From Iodobacter sp. BJB302 (GTDB lineage: Bacteria; Pseudomonadota; Gammaproteobacteria; Burkholderiales; Chitinibacteraceae), in NCBI RefSeq assembly GCF_002735645.1, contig NZ_PDZG01000003.1, forward strand, positions 1-64,000: a stretch of DNA of 64,000 bases, written 5' to 3'. Both the position numbers and the translations under genes were made by a program. This document shows, piece after piece, positions 34,508 to 43,657 of the stretch. Numbering within the stretch: the first letter of the stretch is position 1; every line of letters starts with the position of its first letter. The notes beneath the pieces are model-generated. The model searched no databases, had not been told where the DNA came from, and saw only the letters and a list, made by a program, of their open reading frames with translations.

Positions 34508-35791
34508 ATGCGTTTTTCAAAAGCACGGGAACAATGGTTTGTACTGCTGGCTTTAAGCAAATGGCTGTTGCTGGCCGTTTTGATTGGTATGCTCGCTGGC
34601 ACGGCCTCGGCGTTTTTTCTGTTTGCTTTGGACTGGGCCACTACGACACGGCTCGATTATCCCTGGCTGCTGGCGGGTTTGCCCCTCGCAGGGGGAATCG
34701 TTGGCTGGATTTACTGGCGCTTTGGTAAGCAGGTTGAGGCAGGCAATAATCTGCTGATTGATGAGATCAATGACCCGCAAAAAATTATCCCGCTCAGAAT
34801 GGCGCCTTTGGTTTTGGGTGGCACCGTGGTTTCCCATCTGTTTGGCGCATCGGTAGGGCGTGAAGGCTCGGCAGTGCAAATGGGCGCGGCGCTGGCTGAT
34901 CAGCTTACCCGGCTTTTTCGCTTACAAAATGGTGACCGGCGCTTATTGCTGATGGCGGGGATCAGTGCGGGTTTTGCCTCTGTGTTTGGAACGCCGCTGG
35001 CAGGCGCTGTTTTTGGTTTTGAAGTACTGGCGATTGGCCGTATGCGGGTTGATGCCATCTGGCCCTGTCTTGTGGCTGCCGTTGTGGCTGATCAGGTGGG
35101 CCTCTTGTGGGGCGTGCACCATACGCATTATCTGATTGGGGCCATCCCCCCGGTTAGCCTCTGGGTTTTGGCTGCAGTATTGCTGGCTGGGGCGATTTTT
35201 GGTCTGGTTGCGCGCAGTTTTGCCAATGCCATACACCTGCTTGCAGCTGGAATGAAAAAGCTCTTTCATTATCCGCCGCTCCGCCCCTTTATTGGCGGGC
35301 TGCTGATCGCTTTAGTGGCCTGGTTTTCAGGTGCAGAGCGTTATCTGGGGCTGGGCATCCCAACGATTATCGAATCTTTTCAGCACCCGATGGCTAATTA
35401 CGATTTTGCAGCGAAATTTGCATTTACCGTGGCGTCGCTTGGCAGTGGATTTAAAGGCGGCGAAGTCACGCCTCTATTTTATATTGGCGCTACCCTTGGC
35501 AATGTACTGGCGCCATTTTTAAATCTGCATTTTGCTTTTCTTGCAGGCCTGGGCTTTGTTGCTGTATTTGCCGGTGCCGCCAATACGCCCATTGCTTCTA
35601 CGCTGATGGCGATGGAAATGTTTGGGGCGGAAGTGGGCGTGTATGCAGCATTAGCCTGTGTAGTGAGCTATTTATTCTCCGGGCACACCGGTATTTACCG
35701 TGCGCAGCGCATTGTGCACGGCAAATACCGGGCGGCTCCTGAGGGCATTAAACTGAGTGAAATAGCGGCTTATCGTGCCTCAAAAAAGTAA
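34508..35791 (+). CDS. CLC-family halide channel/antiporter, possibly fluoride-type
   Basis: A 427-residue CLC protein with about ten to twelve helices. The gating glutamate motif is GASVGREGSAVQ near residue 118, and FGTPLAGAVFGFEVL and ANTPIASTLMAMEMFG are family landmarks. The usual chloride-coordinating GSGIP is not present; the aligned segment reads GNNLLIDE near residue 79. From memory, a GNN-type replacement marks the CLC-F fluoride/proton antiporters, so fluoride export is possible. There are no C-terminal CBS domains. It lies ten bases after mgtE, so the two are co-transcribed. Confidence 0.82.
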   Translation: MRFSKAREQWFVLLALSKWLLLAVLIGMLAGTASAFFLFALDWATTTRLDYPWLLAGLPLAGGIVGWIYWRFGKQVEAGNNLLIDEINDPQKIIPLRMAPLVLGGTVVSHLFGASVGREGSAVQMGAALADQLTRLFRLQNGDRRLLLMAGISAGFASVFGTPLAGAVFGFEVLAIGRMRVDAIWPCLVAAVVADQVGLLWGVHHTHYLIGAIPPVSLWVLAAVLLAGAIFGLVARSFANAIHLLAAGMKKLFHYPPLRPFIGGLLIALVAWFSGAERYLGLGIPTIIESFQHPMANYDFAAKFAFTVASLGSGFKGGEVTPLFYIGATLGNVLAPFLNLHFAFLAGLGFVAVFAGAANTPIASTLMAMEMFGAEVGVYAALACVVSYLFSGHTGIYRAQRIVHGKYRAAPEGIKLSEIAAYRASKK

Positions 35792-35820
35792 TCAAATTAA
35801 ATAGCTGATGCGTTGCTGCG

Positions 35821-35944
35821 AAAACCTGAATCTTGAAATACGTTTACCCAAGAGTGCGCGGCTTTTCATTGTGAAAGTCTTGCTGTGCTTTTCTCCGTAG
35901 CCTTCCGTGTTTTTCCTTTGTTCCAAGGTTTAATATTAGGGTTT
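35821..35944. repeat. CACGGAG-type dispersed repeat, degenerate copy
   Basis: The right part (TTTTCTCCGTAG, CTTCCGTGTTTT, CCAAGGTTT, AGGGTTT) matches the right arm of the inverted repeat at 59623-59746. The left part is largely decayed. It lies between the CLC gene and prmC. Confidence 0.45.
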
Positions 35945-36016
35945 CATCTTGGGGTGGAATTTTAGCTGCCGTGTATGAATGAACATGGTTTAGCCAACCG
36001 TTTTACGGAAGCCTTT

Positions 36017-36820
36017 ATGAATTATTCAGCGTTATTGCTGCAAAGTGGTTTGGATAAGATTGATGCACAAGTTTTGTTTAGCCATTGCACGGGTAAAAAC
36101 CGCGCATGGTTAATTGGCCATGGCCAGGATGAGGTTGATCCGGCCCATGCCAGCGTTTTTAATCCACTGGCTGCCCGCCGCAGAGCGGGTGAGCCGGTGG
36201 CGTATATTATTGGTTCGCGTGAGTTCTATGGCCGTGATTTTGTTGTAAACCCCAGTGTGCTGATCCCAAGGCCGGATACCGAGTTATTAGTAGAGCTGGC
36301 TTTAGAGCGGGCGGCGGACGGGGCCAGGGTGCTTGATCTGGGTACAGGCTCAGGCTGTATTCCGATTACGCTGAAGCTGGAGCGGCTGGATCTGGATGTG
36401 AGCGCCGTCGATTTATCCCCATCTGCCCTGATTGTGGCCCAGACCAATGCCAGCCGGCTGGATGCGGCGGTTCGTTTTTATCAGTCGGATTGGTATCAGG
36501 CACTGGGAGATGCACGTTTTGAGATCATCGTGTCCAACCCTCCCTATATCGAGAAAAATGATCATCATTTAAGCGAAGGCGATTTACGCTTTGAGCCACG
36601 CAGCGCCTTAAGTGATGAGGGCGATGGCCTCGTGCATCTTCGCAGCATTATCAGCGGCGCATGCCATCACTTAAAAGAGAGTGGTTGGCTTTTATGTGAG
36701 CATGGCTGGGATCAGTCAGCTGCTTGTCGTTCCCTGCTGGAAGACGCTGGCTTTCATGAAGTGCAAAGCTGGCGTGATTTATCAGGTATAGAACGTGTTA
36801 CAGGCGGGCGCCGGGCCTGA
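36017..36820 (+). CDS. prmC: Peptide chain release factor N5-glutamine methyltransferase
   Basis: Methylates the GGQ glutamine of release factors RF1/RF2 using SAM. The 267 residues hold the N-terminal helical domain, IPRPDTELLVELAL near residue 80, SAM-binding VLDLGTGSGCIPITL near residue 105 and the catalytic SNPPYI near residue 175. An upstream ATG at 35975 adds 14 residues; the ATG at 36017 has GGAAG five bases upstream and fits the length of Neisseriales relatives. A Grx4-type glutaredoxin gene follows, as is common in betaproteobacteria. Confidence 0.92.
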   Translation: MNYSALLLQSGLDKIDAQVLFSHCTGKNRAWLIGHGQDEVDPAHASVFNPLAARRRAGEPVAYIIGSREFYGRDFVVNPSVLIPRPDTELLVELALERAADGARVLDLGTGSGCIPITLKLERLDLDVSAVDLSPSALIVAQTNASRLDAAVRFYQSDWYQALGDARFEIIVSNPPYIEKNDHHLSEGDLRFEPRSALSDEGDGLVHLRSIISGACHHLKESGWLLCEHGWDQSAACRSLLEDAGFHEVQSWRDLSGIERVTGGRRA

Positions 36821-37059
36821 TCGTAAATAGATGTATTTGTTATTTTCGGGTGCTTTGGCCGGTAATTTTCCGGCAGGAATAAAGCCCGGGGTGGCCAGGC
36901 ACATAAGGGCAGGCATATGGTTTGATCGGCCCCATCCAAAAGCCGCTCAGACGCGCGGGCATAAAAGCGGGGCTGTTTTACATCTCTTGCTTGCCGCGAC
37001 TTTTTCATAAAAGTACAATACCTGAGTAAATACATCAGGTATCACAAAGGAAACTCAAA

Positions 37060-37377
37060 ATGAATACGCAAGATCTGATTCGCCAGCAAGTGACTGAAAA
37101 CGCAGTGGTTCTGTATATGAAGGGCACACCAACTTTCCCTCAGTGCGGCTTCTCTGCGGGTGCAGTGCAGTTGCTTAAAAACTGTGGCGTTTCTTTTGCT
37201 GCGGTCAATGTGCTGGCTGATGCTGATATTCGCCAGGGCATTAAAGAATACGCAAACTGGCCTACCATTCCTCAGCTCTATATCAAGGGCGAGTTTGTCG
37301 GCGGCTCTGACATTATGAAAGAGCTGTTTGCCACGGGCGAGCTGCAAAAAATGCTGGAAGGGATTGGCGAAGAGTAA
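37060..37377 (+). CDS. grxD: Monothiol CGFS glutaredoxin (Grx4 family)
   Basis: A 105-residue glutaredoxin with the monothiol CGFS site in PTFPQCGFSAGAV near residue 30 and the glutathione-binding WPTIPQLYIKGEFVGGSDI region near residue 68. Such proteins bind [2Fe-2S] clusters with glutathione and deliver them to target proteins. AAAGGA lies eight bases before the ATG. It is downstream of prmC and has its own terminator. Confidence 0.95.
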   Translation: MNTQDLIRQQVTENAVVLYMKGTPTFPQCGFSAGAVQLLKNCGVSFAAVNVLADADIRQGIKEYANWPTIPQLYIKGEFVGGSDIMKELFATGELQKMLEGIGEE

Positions 37378-37398
37378 GGCGCAGATCAGTTAAGCAAT

Positions 37399-37440
37399 CC
37401 AGGCCTGCCAGCTTAAGCGTGGGGCAGCGCCTGGTTTTAT
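37399..37440 (+). terminator. Terminator after grxD
   Basis: CCAGGC at 37399-37404 pairs with GCCTGG at 37429-37434, with additional GCC/GGC pairing inside, followed by TTTTAT. Confidence 0.6.
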
Positions 37441-37508
37441 ACAGAATAAGGCGTGTTGGTGGTTTTACTGTTGTGTATATACCCTGCAATATCGTCTTAA
37501 AAACCGCT

Positions 37509-38120
37509 TCAGATCATGGGTGGAGCGGTTTCAGTAAAAGACGGGCGCTCATCCAGCCTGCTGTAAAATTTCTGCAAATTTGGATAGCGGCTCTGCCAGC
37601 CAAGCTCAGGCAGGCGAAAATCAAGATAGGCCAGTGTGCAGCCCAGCGCCACATCGGCTAAAGAAAATAAATCACTTCCCCACCATTTCTTCTCATCCAG
37701 CTCACTTGCAATTTGCTCAAGGCCGCGCTCTATTTTGGCTTGCTGATGCTCAATCCATTCTGTGGATTGTAAATGTGGCGGGCGGATGCGCTCTTGCCTG
37801 ATTAATACCGCAGCATCGCTTATTCCATCGGCGAGTGCTTCGCGGCGTTTAATACTGATGGCCTGGCGATGATCACTGGGGATGAGTTTGCCAACCGGCG
37901 AGCTGTGATCCAGAAAATCCACAATCACCCTGGAGTCATACAAGGTTCTGCCATCGTCCAGCAGAAGAATCGGCACCTTACCCAGCGGATTCAGTGCGCT
38001 GACACTGCTTTCAGCGGCCCATGGATTGTCTTCAATCAGCTGACATTCAATGCGTTTTTCGGCAAGAACGATGCGTACTTTGCGGCCAAAAGGGCTGGTA
38101 TACGAGGTAATCAGCTTCAT
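37509..38120 (-). CDS. Glutathione S-transferase family protein
   Basis: A 203-residue GST. The thioredoxin-like N-terminal domain begins MKLITSYTSPFGRKVRIVLAE and contains NPLGKVPILLLDDGRTLYDS, the glutathione-binding cis-Pro and DS motifs. The C-terminal helical domain includes FSLADVALGCTLAYLDFR. The substrate is unknown. It is convergent with grxD; gshA/gshB for its cofactor lie elsewhere in the window. Confidence 0.93.
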   Translation of the reverse strand: MKLITSYTSPFGRKVRIVLAEKRIECQLIEDNPWAAESSVSALNPLGKVPILLLDDGRTLYDSRVIVDFLDHSSPVGKLIPSDHRQAISIKRREALADGISDAAVLIRQERIRPPHLQSTEWIEHQQAKIERGLEQIASELDEKKWWGSDLFSLADVALGCTLAYLDFRLPELGWQSRYPNLQKFYSRLDERPSFTETAPPMI

Positions 38121-38216
38121 GCCATCTGCATAGGTTGGGTCTGGGATTTCATCTTAGCCGTTTGTCAGGGGGGAAACCAGATTTGTGGTTTGAAAACAAC
38201 GCAGATAATGGGGATG

Positions 38217-38368
38217 GGGCGGGTTTCACCCCAATCCTGTCAGCTTCAGCAAAACACAAATCGCAGGAGCGGCTTTCGCCGCGATGGCGCTGCTTTTAAA
38301 ACATTCGCGGCTAAAGCCGCTCCTGCGCTGCTGATGATTAAATAGTCAGGATTGGGCTTCACCCGTCC
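38217..38368. repeat. REP-type palindrome nested in a larger inverted repeat
   Basis: Inner pair at 38262-38327: CGCAGGAGCGGCTTTCGCCGCG and the reverse complement of CGCGGCTAAAGCCGCTCCTGCG, a REP/BIME-like sequence known from many proteobacteria. Outer arms at about 38217-38239 and 38347-38368 pair CCAATCCTG with CAGGATTGG plus flanking GGGT/ACCC bases. No transposase is present. Confidence 0.7.
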
Positions 38369-38422
38369 TTATCAATCACCATTTTTTTGTGGCTGGCGTA
38401 ATGCACTTCGCTTCTTAACGCC

Positions 38423-39814
38423 TTACACCGCTGCCATTACAGCCTCAACTTCCTCTGCAGTGCGGGCAATATGCGGGCCAAGAATGCGGCTGCCCGTTTC
38501 GGTGATCAGCACATTGTCTTCGATACGGATACCGCCAAAGTCTTTGTATTCATTAAATTTGGCGTAATTAATCATATCGCTGTGGCGTCCTTCTGCCTGC
38601 CAGCTGTCGATCAGGGCGGGGATAAAGTAAATGCCAGGCTCTACTGTAATCACCATGCCTGCTTTTAACGGCTTGCCCAGACGTAAATAGCCCATGCCAA
38701 ACAGCGTGCTGCGTTCAACCCCTTCACCGTAGCCAACTAAGTTTTCACCCAGGCTTTCCATATCGTGCACATCCAGACCAATCTGGTGCCCAAGGCCGTG
38801 CGGGAAGGCGATGGCGTAAGCGCCGGATTCAACAATCGCGTCAGCGTCGCCAGTAAAGAAGCCCAGCTTGCTCATCGCTTTGACCATGACTCTGGCGGCT
38901 AATTTATGGGCCGTCAGGTAAGGCAGGCCGGGTTTTAATGCGGCAATGGCCTCGGTCTGCATGGCCAGTACAGCATCATACAATTCGCGCTGGCGCGGGC
39001 TGAATTTGCCACCTACCGGAATCGTGCGCGTGATATCGCTGGCATAGCCGCCGGATGAGGTGGCACCGGTATCGTTCAGTACCAAATCGCCTGTTTGCAG
39101 CACCTGATGATGATGATGGTTATGCAGCACTTCGCCGTTTCTGGAGAAAATGCTTGGGTAGGCCAGTTGCAGATCATGGCTGCGGACAATGCCTTCCATT
39201 AAACCTACAACCTGATGCTCCAGCACGGTAGCGTGTGATGCGCGCATCGCGGCATGGTGCACATCGCGGGTAATCGCCAGCACTTTTTCCATTTCGGCGA
39301 TTTCTTCCGCCGATTTAATTTCACGTTGTGCAATCACGGCGTGGGTTAGGGCGCTTGAAAAGCCAGCTTTTACTTTTGAGCTGTCGGTGCTTAACAGCTT
39401 CGCCAGCTCCAGAATTGTTTCGCCACGATAGGGGGCCAAATATTGCACGGTAATGCCTGCTGCCTGGGCGGTAGCTAAGGCTTCGCCGAGTTTTGAGTAA
39501 GCCTGGCTCTGGTTTACACCTGCAGTAGCCGCGCGCTCGCTTAAGCTGGGCTGAGGGCCGGTCCAAACGATATCAGCCACTTCCGGCTCATTACCAAACA
39601 GCGTCACCACATCATTGGCGGTATCGATCAGGCCGGTAAGGCCGGGCTCGTTCAGGCCAAAGTAGTAGCGAAAGCTGCTGTCCTGAATAAACGGGAAAAT
39701 ATTATCCGAGTAATTCATGGGTGAATCGACGTTGCCTAGCAGCAAAATCAGGCTATCCGGCAAGCTGGCAGAAAGAGTGGCGCGGCGTTGACGATAGATT
39801 TCGGGCTGAAACAT
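38423..39814 (-). CDS. pepP: Xaa-Pro aminopeptidase
   Basis: Cleaves the N-terminal residue before proline. The 463 residues have the N-terminal creatinase/prolidase-like domain and a C-terminal pita-bread metallopeptidase domain. The two-metal ligands are visible: Asp in VLNDTGATSSG, Asp in YASDITRTIP, His in HGLGHQIGLDVHD, Glu in VITVEPGIY and Glu in GGIRIEDNVLIT. Cytoplasmic, manganese-dependent by family. It appears monocistronic, with a REP-containing gap downstream. Confidence 0.95.
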   Translation of the reverse strand: MFQPEIYRQRRATLSASLPDSLILLLGNVDSPMNYSDNIFPFIQDSSFRYYFGLNEPGLTGLIDTANDVVTLFGNEPEVADIVWTGPQPSLSERAATAGVNQSQAYSKLGEALATAQAAGITVQYLAPYRGETILELAKLLSTDSSKVKAGFSSALTHAVIAQREIKSAEEIAEMEKVLAITRDVHHAAMRASHATVLEHQVVGLMEGIVRSHDLQLAYPSIFSRNGEVLHNHHHHQVLQTGDLVLNDTGATSSGGYASDITRTIPVGGKFSPRQRELYDAVLAMQTEAIAALKPGLPYLTAHKLAARVMVKAMSKLGFFTGDADAIVESGAYAIAFPHGLGHQIGLDVHDMESLGENLVGYGEGVERSTLFGMGYLRLGKPLKAGMVITVEPGIYFIPALIDSWQAEGRHSDMINYAKFNEYKDFGGIRIEDNVLITETGSRILGPHIARTAEEVEAVMAAV

Positions 39815-40041
39815 GGCGTTTTTCCATTGAATGTGTGGGGCGTATCTTTGTTGAAAGAGCGCCGTTTGTAAATGGGTGGAAGTGGTATTTAATCGTGCTG
39901 ATGCCCCCTGAATGGCTTCTCTGCTGAGAAGTGAGGGTGCTGCTGCTAAGGCTCAAAAGCAGCAGGGCTTTTATTTGGATTTGTAATAAAGATTACAAAT
40001 TATTGTTAAATTTACATATATCTTATGTGTTTGTAATGTTT

Positions 40042-40823
40042 ATGCAAAATAATCAATTGGCCTGGAGTTATATTACTGCAGTTTTTAAAGCGTTTATGCC
40101 TTACAGGGCTGGTGGGTTTCTCTGTTTTTTATGCAGGAAATATTTTTGCGGCCACAGCGCCAGCGATTGAGGATTTCTTTCGTAAGCTGGGTATGGTTTA
40201 GCCTGTGATGTCGCCTTCGGGTAAGTATATTGCGGTGCTCATGTCGGTGGGTGCAGAAAAGCGTTTAAGGCTGGTTGTGCTCAATATGGATGATTTATCT
40301 AAACCCCGCGTGGTTGCCGGGTTTGCTGATGCGGATATCTCAGATGTGCATTGGGTGAATGATGATCGCCTCAGTGCCGATGATGGCCGGTCACCCTATG
40401 CCTCCCATCAGGGGGCGGGTTTGTATGCGGTGGATCGCGAAGGCAAAGGCATCGTCCGCCGCTTAATTAAGCGCAGCTGGTCGAAGATTTCTGAGGAGGG
40501 CGTGATTGATCACGAGTTATCTGCCCTGCATGGTTTTTTTGCACCCTTAAATGATGGCAGCGATGACCTCCTTGTGGCTCAATATAATTTAGATAATTTG
40601 TACGAATTAAAATCACTGACCTTACTCAGATTGAATACACATACAGGCCTGAACAAAATACTGAGTCAGGGTGGCTCCGCAGGGAGCGATGCATTGGGTG
40701 GTGGATGCCCAAGGCAATTTGCGGGTGGTGGTGGCGAGTGTCGGGGCTAAAGCGCGTTTGTACTGGAAGCCAAAACCACAGGATGAATGGGAGCTGGTGC
40801 AGTGTGGAAAATTTCTTGGATAA
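40042..40823 (+). pseudogene. Decayed fragment of an S9 (prolyl oligopeptidase) family peptidase
   Basis: The frame starting at 40091 gives a signal-peptide-like stretch then APAIEDFFRKLGMV, a TAG stop (40199-40201), and then PVMSPSGKYIAVLMSVG, the start of the beta-propeller of secreted S9 peptidases; the intact gene at 41780 has the analogous MRDFFKNPP...YQLSPNGQFISF. Near 40680 the frame shifts, continuing as MHWVVDAQGNLRVVVAS to a TAA at 40821-40823. A further frame change separates the upstream MQNNQ start. The catalytic hydrolase domain is missing entirely. At least one stop, one or two frameshifts and a 3' truncation make this a pseudogene. Confidence 0.8.
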
Positions 40824-40967
40824 AACCTGAAGTTTTAAGAGCCTGTGCGTGCAAGTGACAGATATTTTTGATGCATGAATGCCTGCAAGCCGGAGGGGGC
40901 TGGGTTTAAATATAGCTCCCCGGTATCGTATTTGAATAGTGAAATATGCAGCACTTGATTGAGGGCT

Positions 40968-41669
40968 TTATTGTTGCTGATGCACTTCCTGCAGCGCCTG
41001 ATTGAATTGCATTAAAAACTCACGGGCCCTAGGTTGATTGATGGGGGTAATCAGGTGCAGAGTAATTTTTTCCATGATACCGCCAACAGGCACTGGGATT
41101 TTGTGTAATTTTTTAGCCAGATTTGCGATGCTTTCTTTGCCTTGTGTTTGATCGGTAATAATAAAGTCGGCTTTGTCCTCGGCCATTAAGCGTATGCAAG
41201 CGCTCATATCGTAGGGCCGGATCGGGTGGAGTAATCCTTTTTTAATCATGATTTCAATTTGCTTTAAGTAGGCCCAGCCAAGGGGGTGGCAGTAACGCTT
41301 GCCGGCTAAGGTTTCGGGCTGTGTGCCGTCCAGATGGCTGCCTTCTAAGGCAAACACACGTATTTCAATCAAAAATAATGGATCGGAATAATTGAATAAT
41401 TTACGCCGCTCAGGCGTGCTGATATAGGGAAAGGTGCCGGTATACGCGCCTTTTAGCGTTGAGCTATAGCCATTCGACCATGGACGCCATTCCAGCTCAT
41501 AGGGTAAGCGGGCTTGTTTCATTACTTTTTTAACTAAGGCAACAGCCAGCCCGCCTTCTGGCAAGGAAGGATCTGTATAGGGAGCGTAATCCGGCCCTGT
41601 AACCAGCTTCACGGGCTCGGCTAGAGTAAGTGCGCTCCAGGTAAAAAGCATGATTGCTAATTTGGGCAT
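40968..41669 (-). CDS. Periplasmic substrate-binding protein, SBP_bac_3 family
   Basis: A 233-residue exported binding protein. Signal peptide MPKLAIMLFTWSALTLA, then the type-3 solute-binding fold: VKLVTGPDYAPYTDPSLPEGG and LVKKVMKQARLPYELEWRPW, ending with LHLITPINQPRAREFLMQFN. Such proteins bind polar amino acids or related solutes. No permease or ATPase gene is adjacent, so it may work with a distant transporter or in sensing. A second protein of this type is encoded at 45818. Confidence 0.88.
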   Translation of the reverse strand: MPKLAIMLFTWSALTLAEPVKLVTGPDYAPYTDPSLPEGGLAVALVKKVMKQARLPYELEWRPWSNGYSSTLKGAYTGTFPYISTPERRKLFNYSDPLFLIEIRVFALEGSHLDGTQPETLAGKRYCHPLGWAYLKQIEIMIKKGLLHPIRPYDMSACIRLMAEDKADFIITDQTQGKESIANLAKKLHKIPVPVGGIMEKITLHLITPINQPRAREFLMQFNQALQEVHQQQ

Positions 41670-41748
41670 TGAATCTGTTCTCTTGTCTGTTCAGGTATTT
41701 TAGACACAGATCGCCATGATGATGCCCAAGTTGATGATTTGCTGCAGA

Positions 41749-41773
41749 CAGCCTGCCCTGAACGAGCAGGCTG
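41749..41773 (-). terminator. Stem-loop after the S9 peptidase gene
   Basis: On the minus strand GCAGCCTGC pairs with GCAGGCTG around an eight-base loop shortly after the stop. No T-run follows, so termination strength is uncertain. Confidence 0.4.
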
Positions 41774-41779
41774 CTGCGT

Positions 41780-43657
41780 TTAACTGCCTAAGTGTTTGGC
41801 AAAGAAGCGCTCCATAGCCTCATAAGCATCAAAGCGGTTTTCCTGATTATGAAAACCATGGCCTTCGTTTTGCTTAACGATGTATTCCACGTCAATATTG
41901 CGTTTTTTAAGCGCATCAACAATCTGATCTGATTCGGCGATATTCACCCGCGGATCTTTTGCTCCTTGTAATACCAGCAGCGGCGCCTTGATTTTATCCA
42001 CATGGAAAACCGGCGAGGCCGATTGCATCAGCGCCTTATCTTTTTCTGGATTGCCCACCATTTCATACATCATTTCCATATAAGGCTTCCAGTAAGGCGG
42101 GATGGTCTTCATAAAGGTAAACAGATTACTTACCCCTACATAATCCACACCGCATGCATACAGATCTGGCGAGAAAGCCAGCCCTGATAAGGCGGCGTAG
42201 CCGCCGTAGCTGCCGCCGTAGATGCAGACTTTCTTCGGGTCTGCCACGCCTTGTTTAATCAGCTCTTGCACACCGTCGCTGATATCGTTTTGCATGGTTT
42301 TGCCCCACTGCTTAAACGACGCTTGCCAGAATGATTTGCCATAGCCGGTGGAACCACGGAAATTCATTTGCAAAACAGCGTAGCCACGGTTGGCTAAAAA
42401 TTGCACTTCTGGGTTAAAGCCCCAGCTGTCCCGTGCCCATGGGCCGCCGTGCGGGTTGACAATCACTGGTAAGTTTTTCGCTTCTTTGCCCAAGGGCAGC
42501 GTCAGATAACCATTGATGGTGAGCCCGTCGCGGCTTTGATAACTGATCGGTTTCATATTTGCCATTTGCTGTTCTGGCAGCTCTGGCGAAATATCGGCGA
42601 GTTTTTCTAGCTTGCCGTTGGCGTAGTAATAACGGCTGCCCCGGCTGCGGTCGTTCCATGTGGAAACAATCCAGGCGTTTTCGTTTTTATTGCTTTGCAG
42701 GCGTAATTCGTAGCCGGGCAGCTTTGCTTGTAAGTCTTTAAGCAGGGCTGCGGTTTCTTTATCCAGCACATGGCGCTCTTCTTTCCATGTTTCAAAGGTA
42801 GCGGCCGTCAGTACTTTGCGCTTTTTGGAGAACAGTAAGCCACCCACATCAACATCATTGCGCTCATAAACCACTTTGAGCTCTTTGCCGGTGGCCGGGT
42901 CCAGCTCCACAATCGCCAGCTTATCGCGGCCAAGGTTAGACGTGGCGTAGAGGCGTTTATTATCAAAGGTAAAGAAGAGCGGCTGTACCGTGTCTTTGTA
43001 GCTGGTGGTGAGCACCACTTTAAACGGGGACTTTTCATCGCTGCGGTAAAGCAGGCTACTGCTTACTCCATCGGTGGTTTTAGCTGCACGAATCTGCCCT
43101 GTGTGATCGGTGATCCAGCCATCGATATTGCCTGGGTTTTCTGCCACAAGGGTTAGCTCACCGGTTTTGATATTCAGGCGGTAGGCATCAAAAATTTCCG
43201 GATTACGCTTGTTTAAGCCAATCAGTACATCGTTCGGATAGTCTTCCAGCTCATCGATCAGCTCGACGCGTACTTTTTCAAATGGGGTTAAATCTTTGGT
43301 GGTCTTGCCTTCTTTATCTACCGCAAATAAGTGGAAATTTTCATCGCCGCCATTATCTTTTAAAAACAAAATATGGTCGTCGCCCTTCCAAAAATATTGG
43401 CGGATATCACGGTCTGTAATGGCGGTAATGGCTTTGGCCTTGCCACCACGCGGCATGATATGAATATTAAGCCGGTCGGCTACAGGCTGGGTGAAGGAAA
43501 TAAACTGACCATTGGGGGAGAGCTGGTAATTGCTGCTGGGCGGATTTTTAAAAAAATCGCGCATAGGAATCTTAGGCGTGATCACTTCATCTGCAATTGC
43601 AGTACCTGATAAAGCAAGCATAAGGCCGGCGGTTCCGGCGGCAAAAAGGTGTTTCAT
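41780..43657 (-). CDS. S9 family peptidase (prolyl oligopeptidase / dipeptidyl aminopeptidase-like), exported
   Basis: A 625-residue serine peptidase with a signal peptide (MKHLFAAGTAGLMLALSGTAIA). An N-terminal beta-propeller (residues 35-370) limits access to the C-terminal alpha/beta hydrolase. The triad is visible: nucleophile Ser in YGGSYGGYAALSG near residue 475, Asp in LQGAKDPRVN near residue 563, His in NEGHGF near residue 598. PHGGPWARDSWGF near residue 405 is a family signature. It should release short peptides in the periplasm or outside. A decayed relative lies 1 kb downstream (40042-40823). Confidence 0.93.
   Translation of the reverse strand: MKHLFAAGTAGLMLALSGTAIADEVITPKIPMRDFFKNPPSSNYQLSPNGQFISFTQPVADRLNIHIMPRGGKAKAITAITDRDIRQYFWKGDDHILFLKDNGGDENFHLFAVDKEGKTTKDLTPFEKVRVELIDELEDYPNDVLIGLNKRNPEIFDAYRLNIKTGELTLVAENPGNIDGWITDHTGQIRAAKTTDGVSSSLLYRSDEKSPFKVVLTTSYKDTVQPLFFTFDNKRLYATSNLGRDKLAIVELDPATGKELKVVYERNDVDVGGLLFSKKRKVLTAATFETWKEERHVLDKETAALLKDLQAKLPGYELRLQSNKNENAWIVSTWNDRSRGSRYYYANGKLEKLADISPELPEQQMANMKPISYQSRDGLTINGYLTLPLGKEAKNLPVIVNPHGGPWARDSWGFNPEVQFLANRGYAVLQMNFRGSTGYGKSFWQASFKQWGKTMQNDISDGVQELIKQGVADPKKVCIYGGSYGGYAALSGLAFSPDLYACGVDYVGVSNLFTFMKTIPPYWKPYMEMMYEMVGNPEKDKALMQSASPVFHVDKIKAPLLVLQGAKDPRVNIAESDQIVDALKKRNIDVEYIVKQNEGHGFHNQENRFDAYEAMERFFAKHLGS

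Noticed and set aside
40205-40750. 181-codon frame as a real gene
   Set aside because: It is the middle of a broken S9 peptidase: upstream coding continues past a TAG, and downstream coding continues in another frame.
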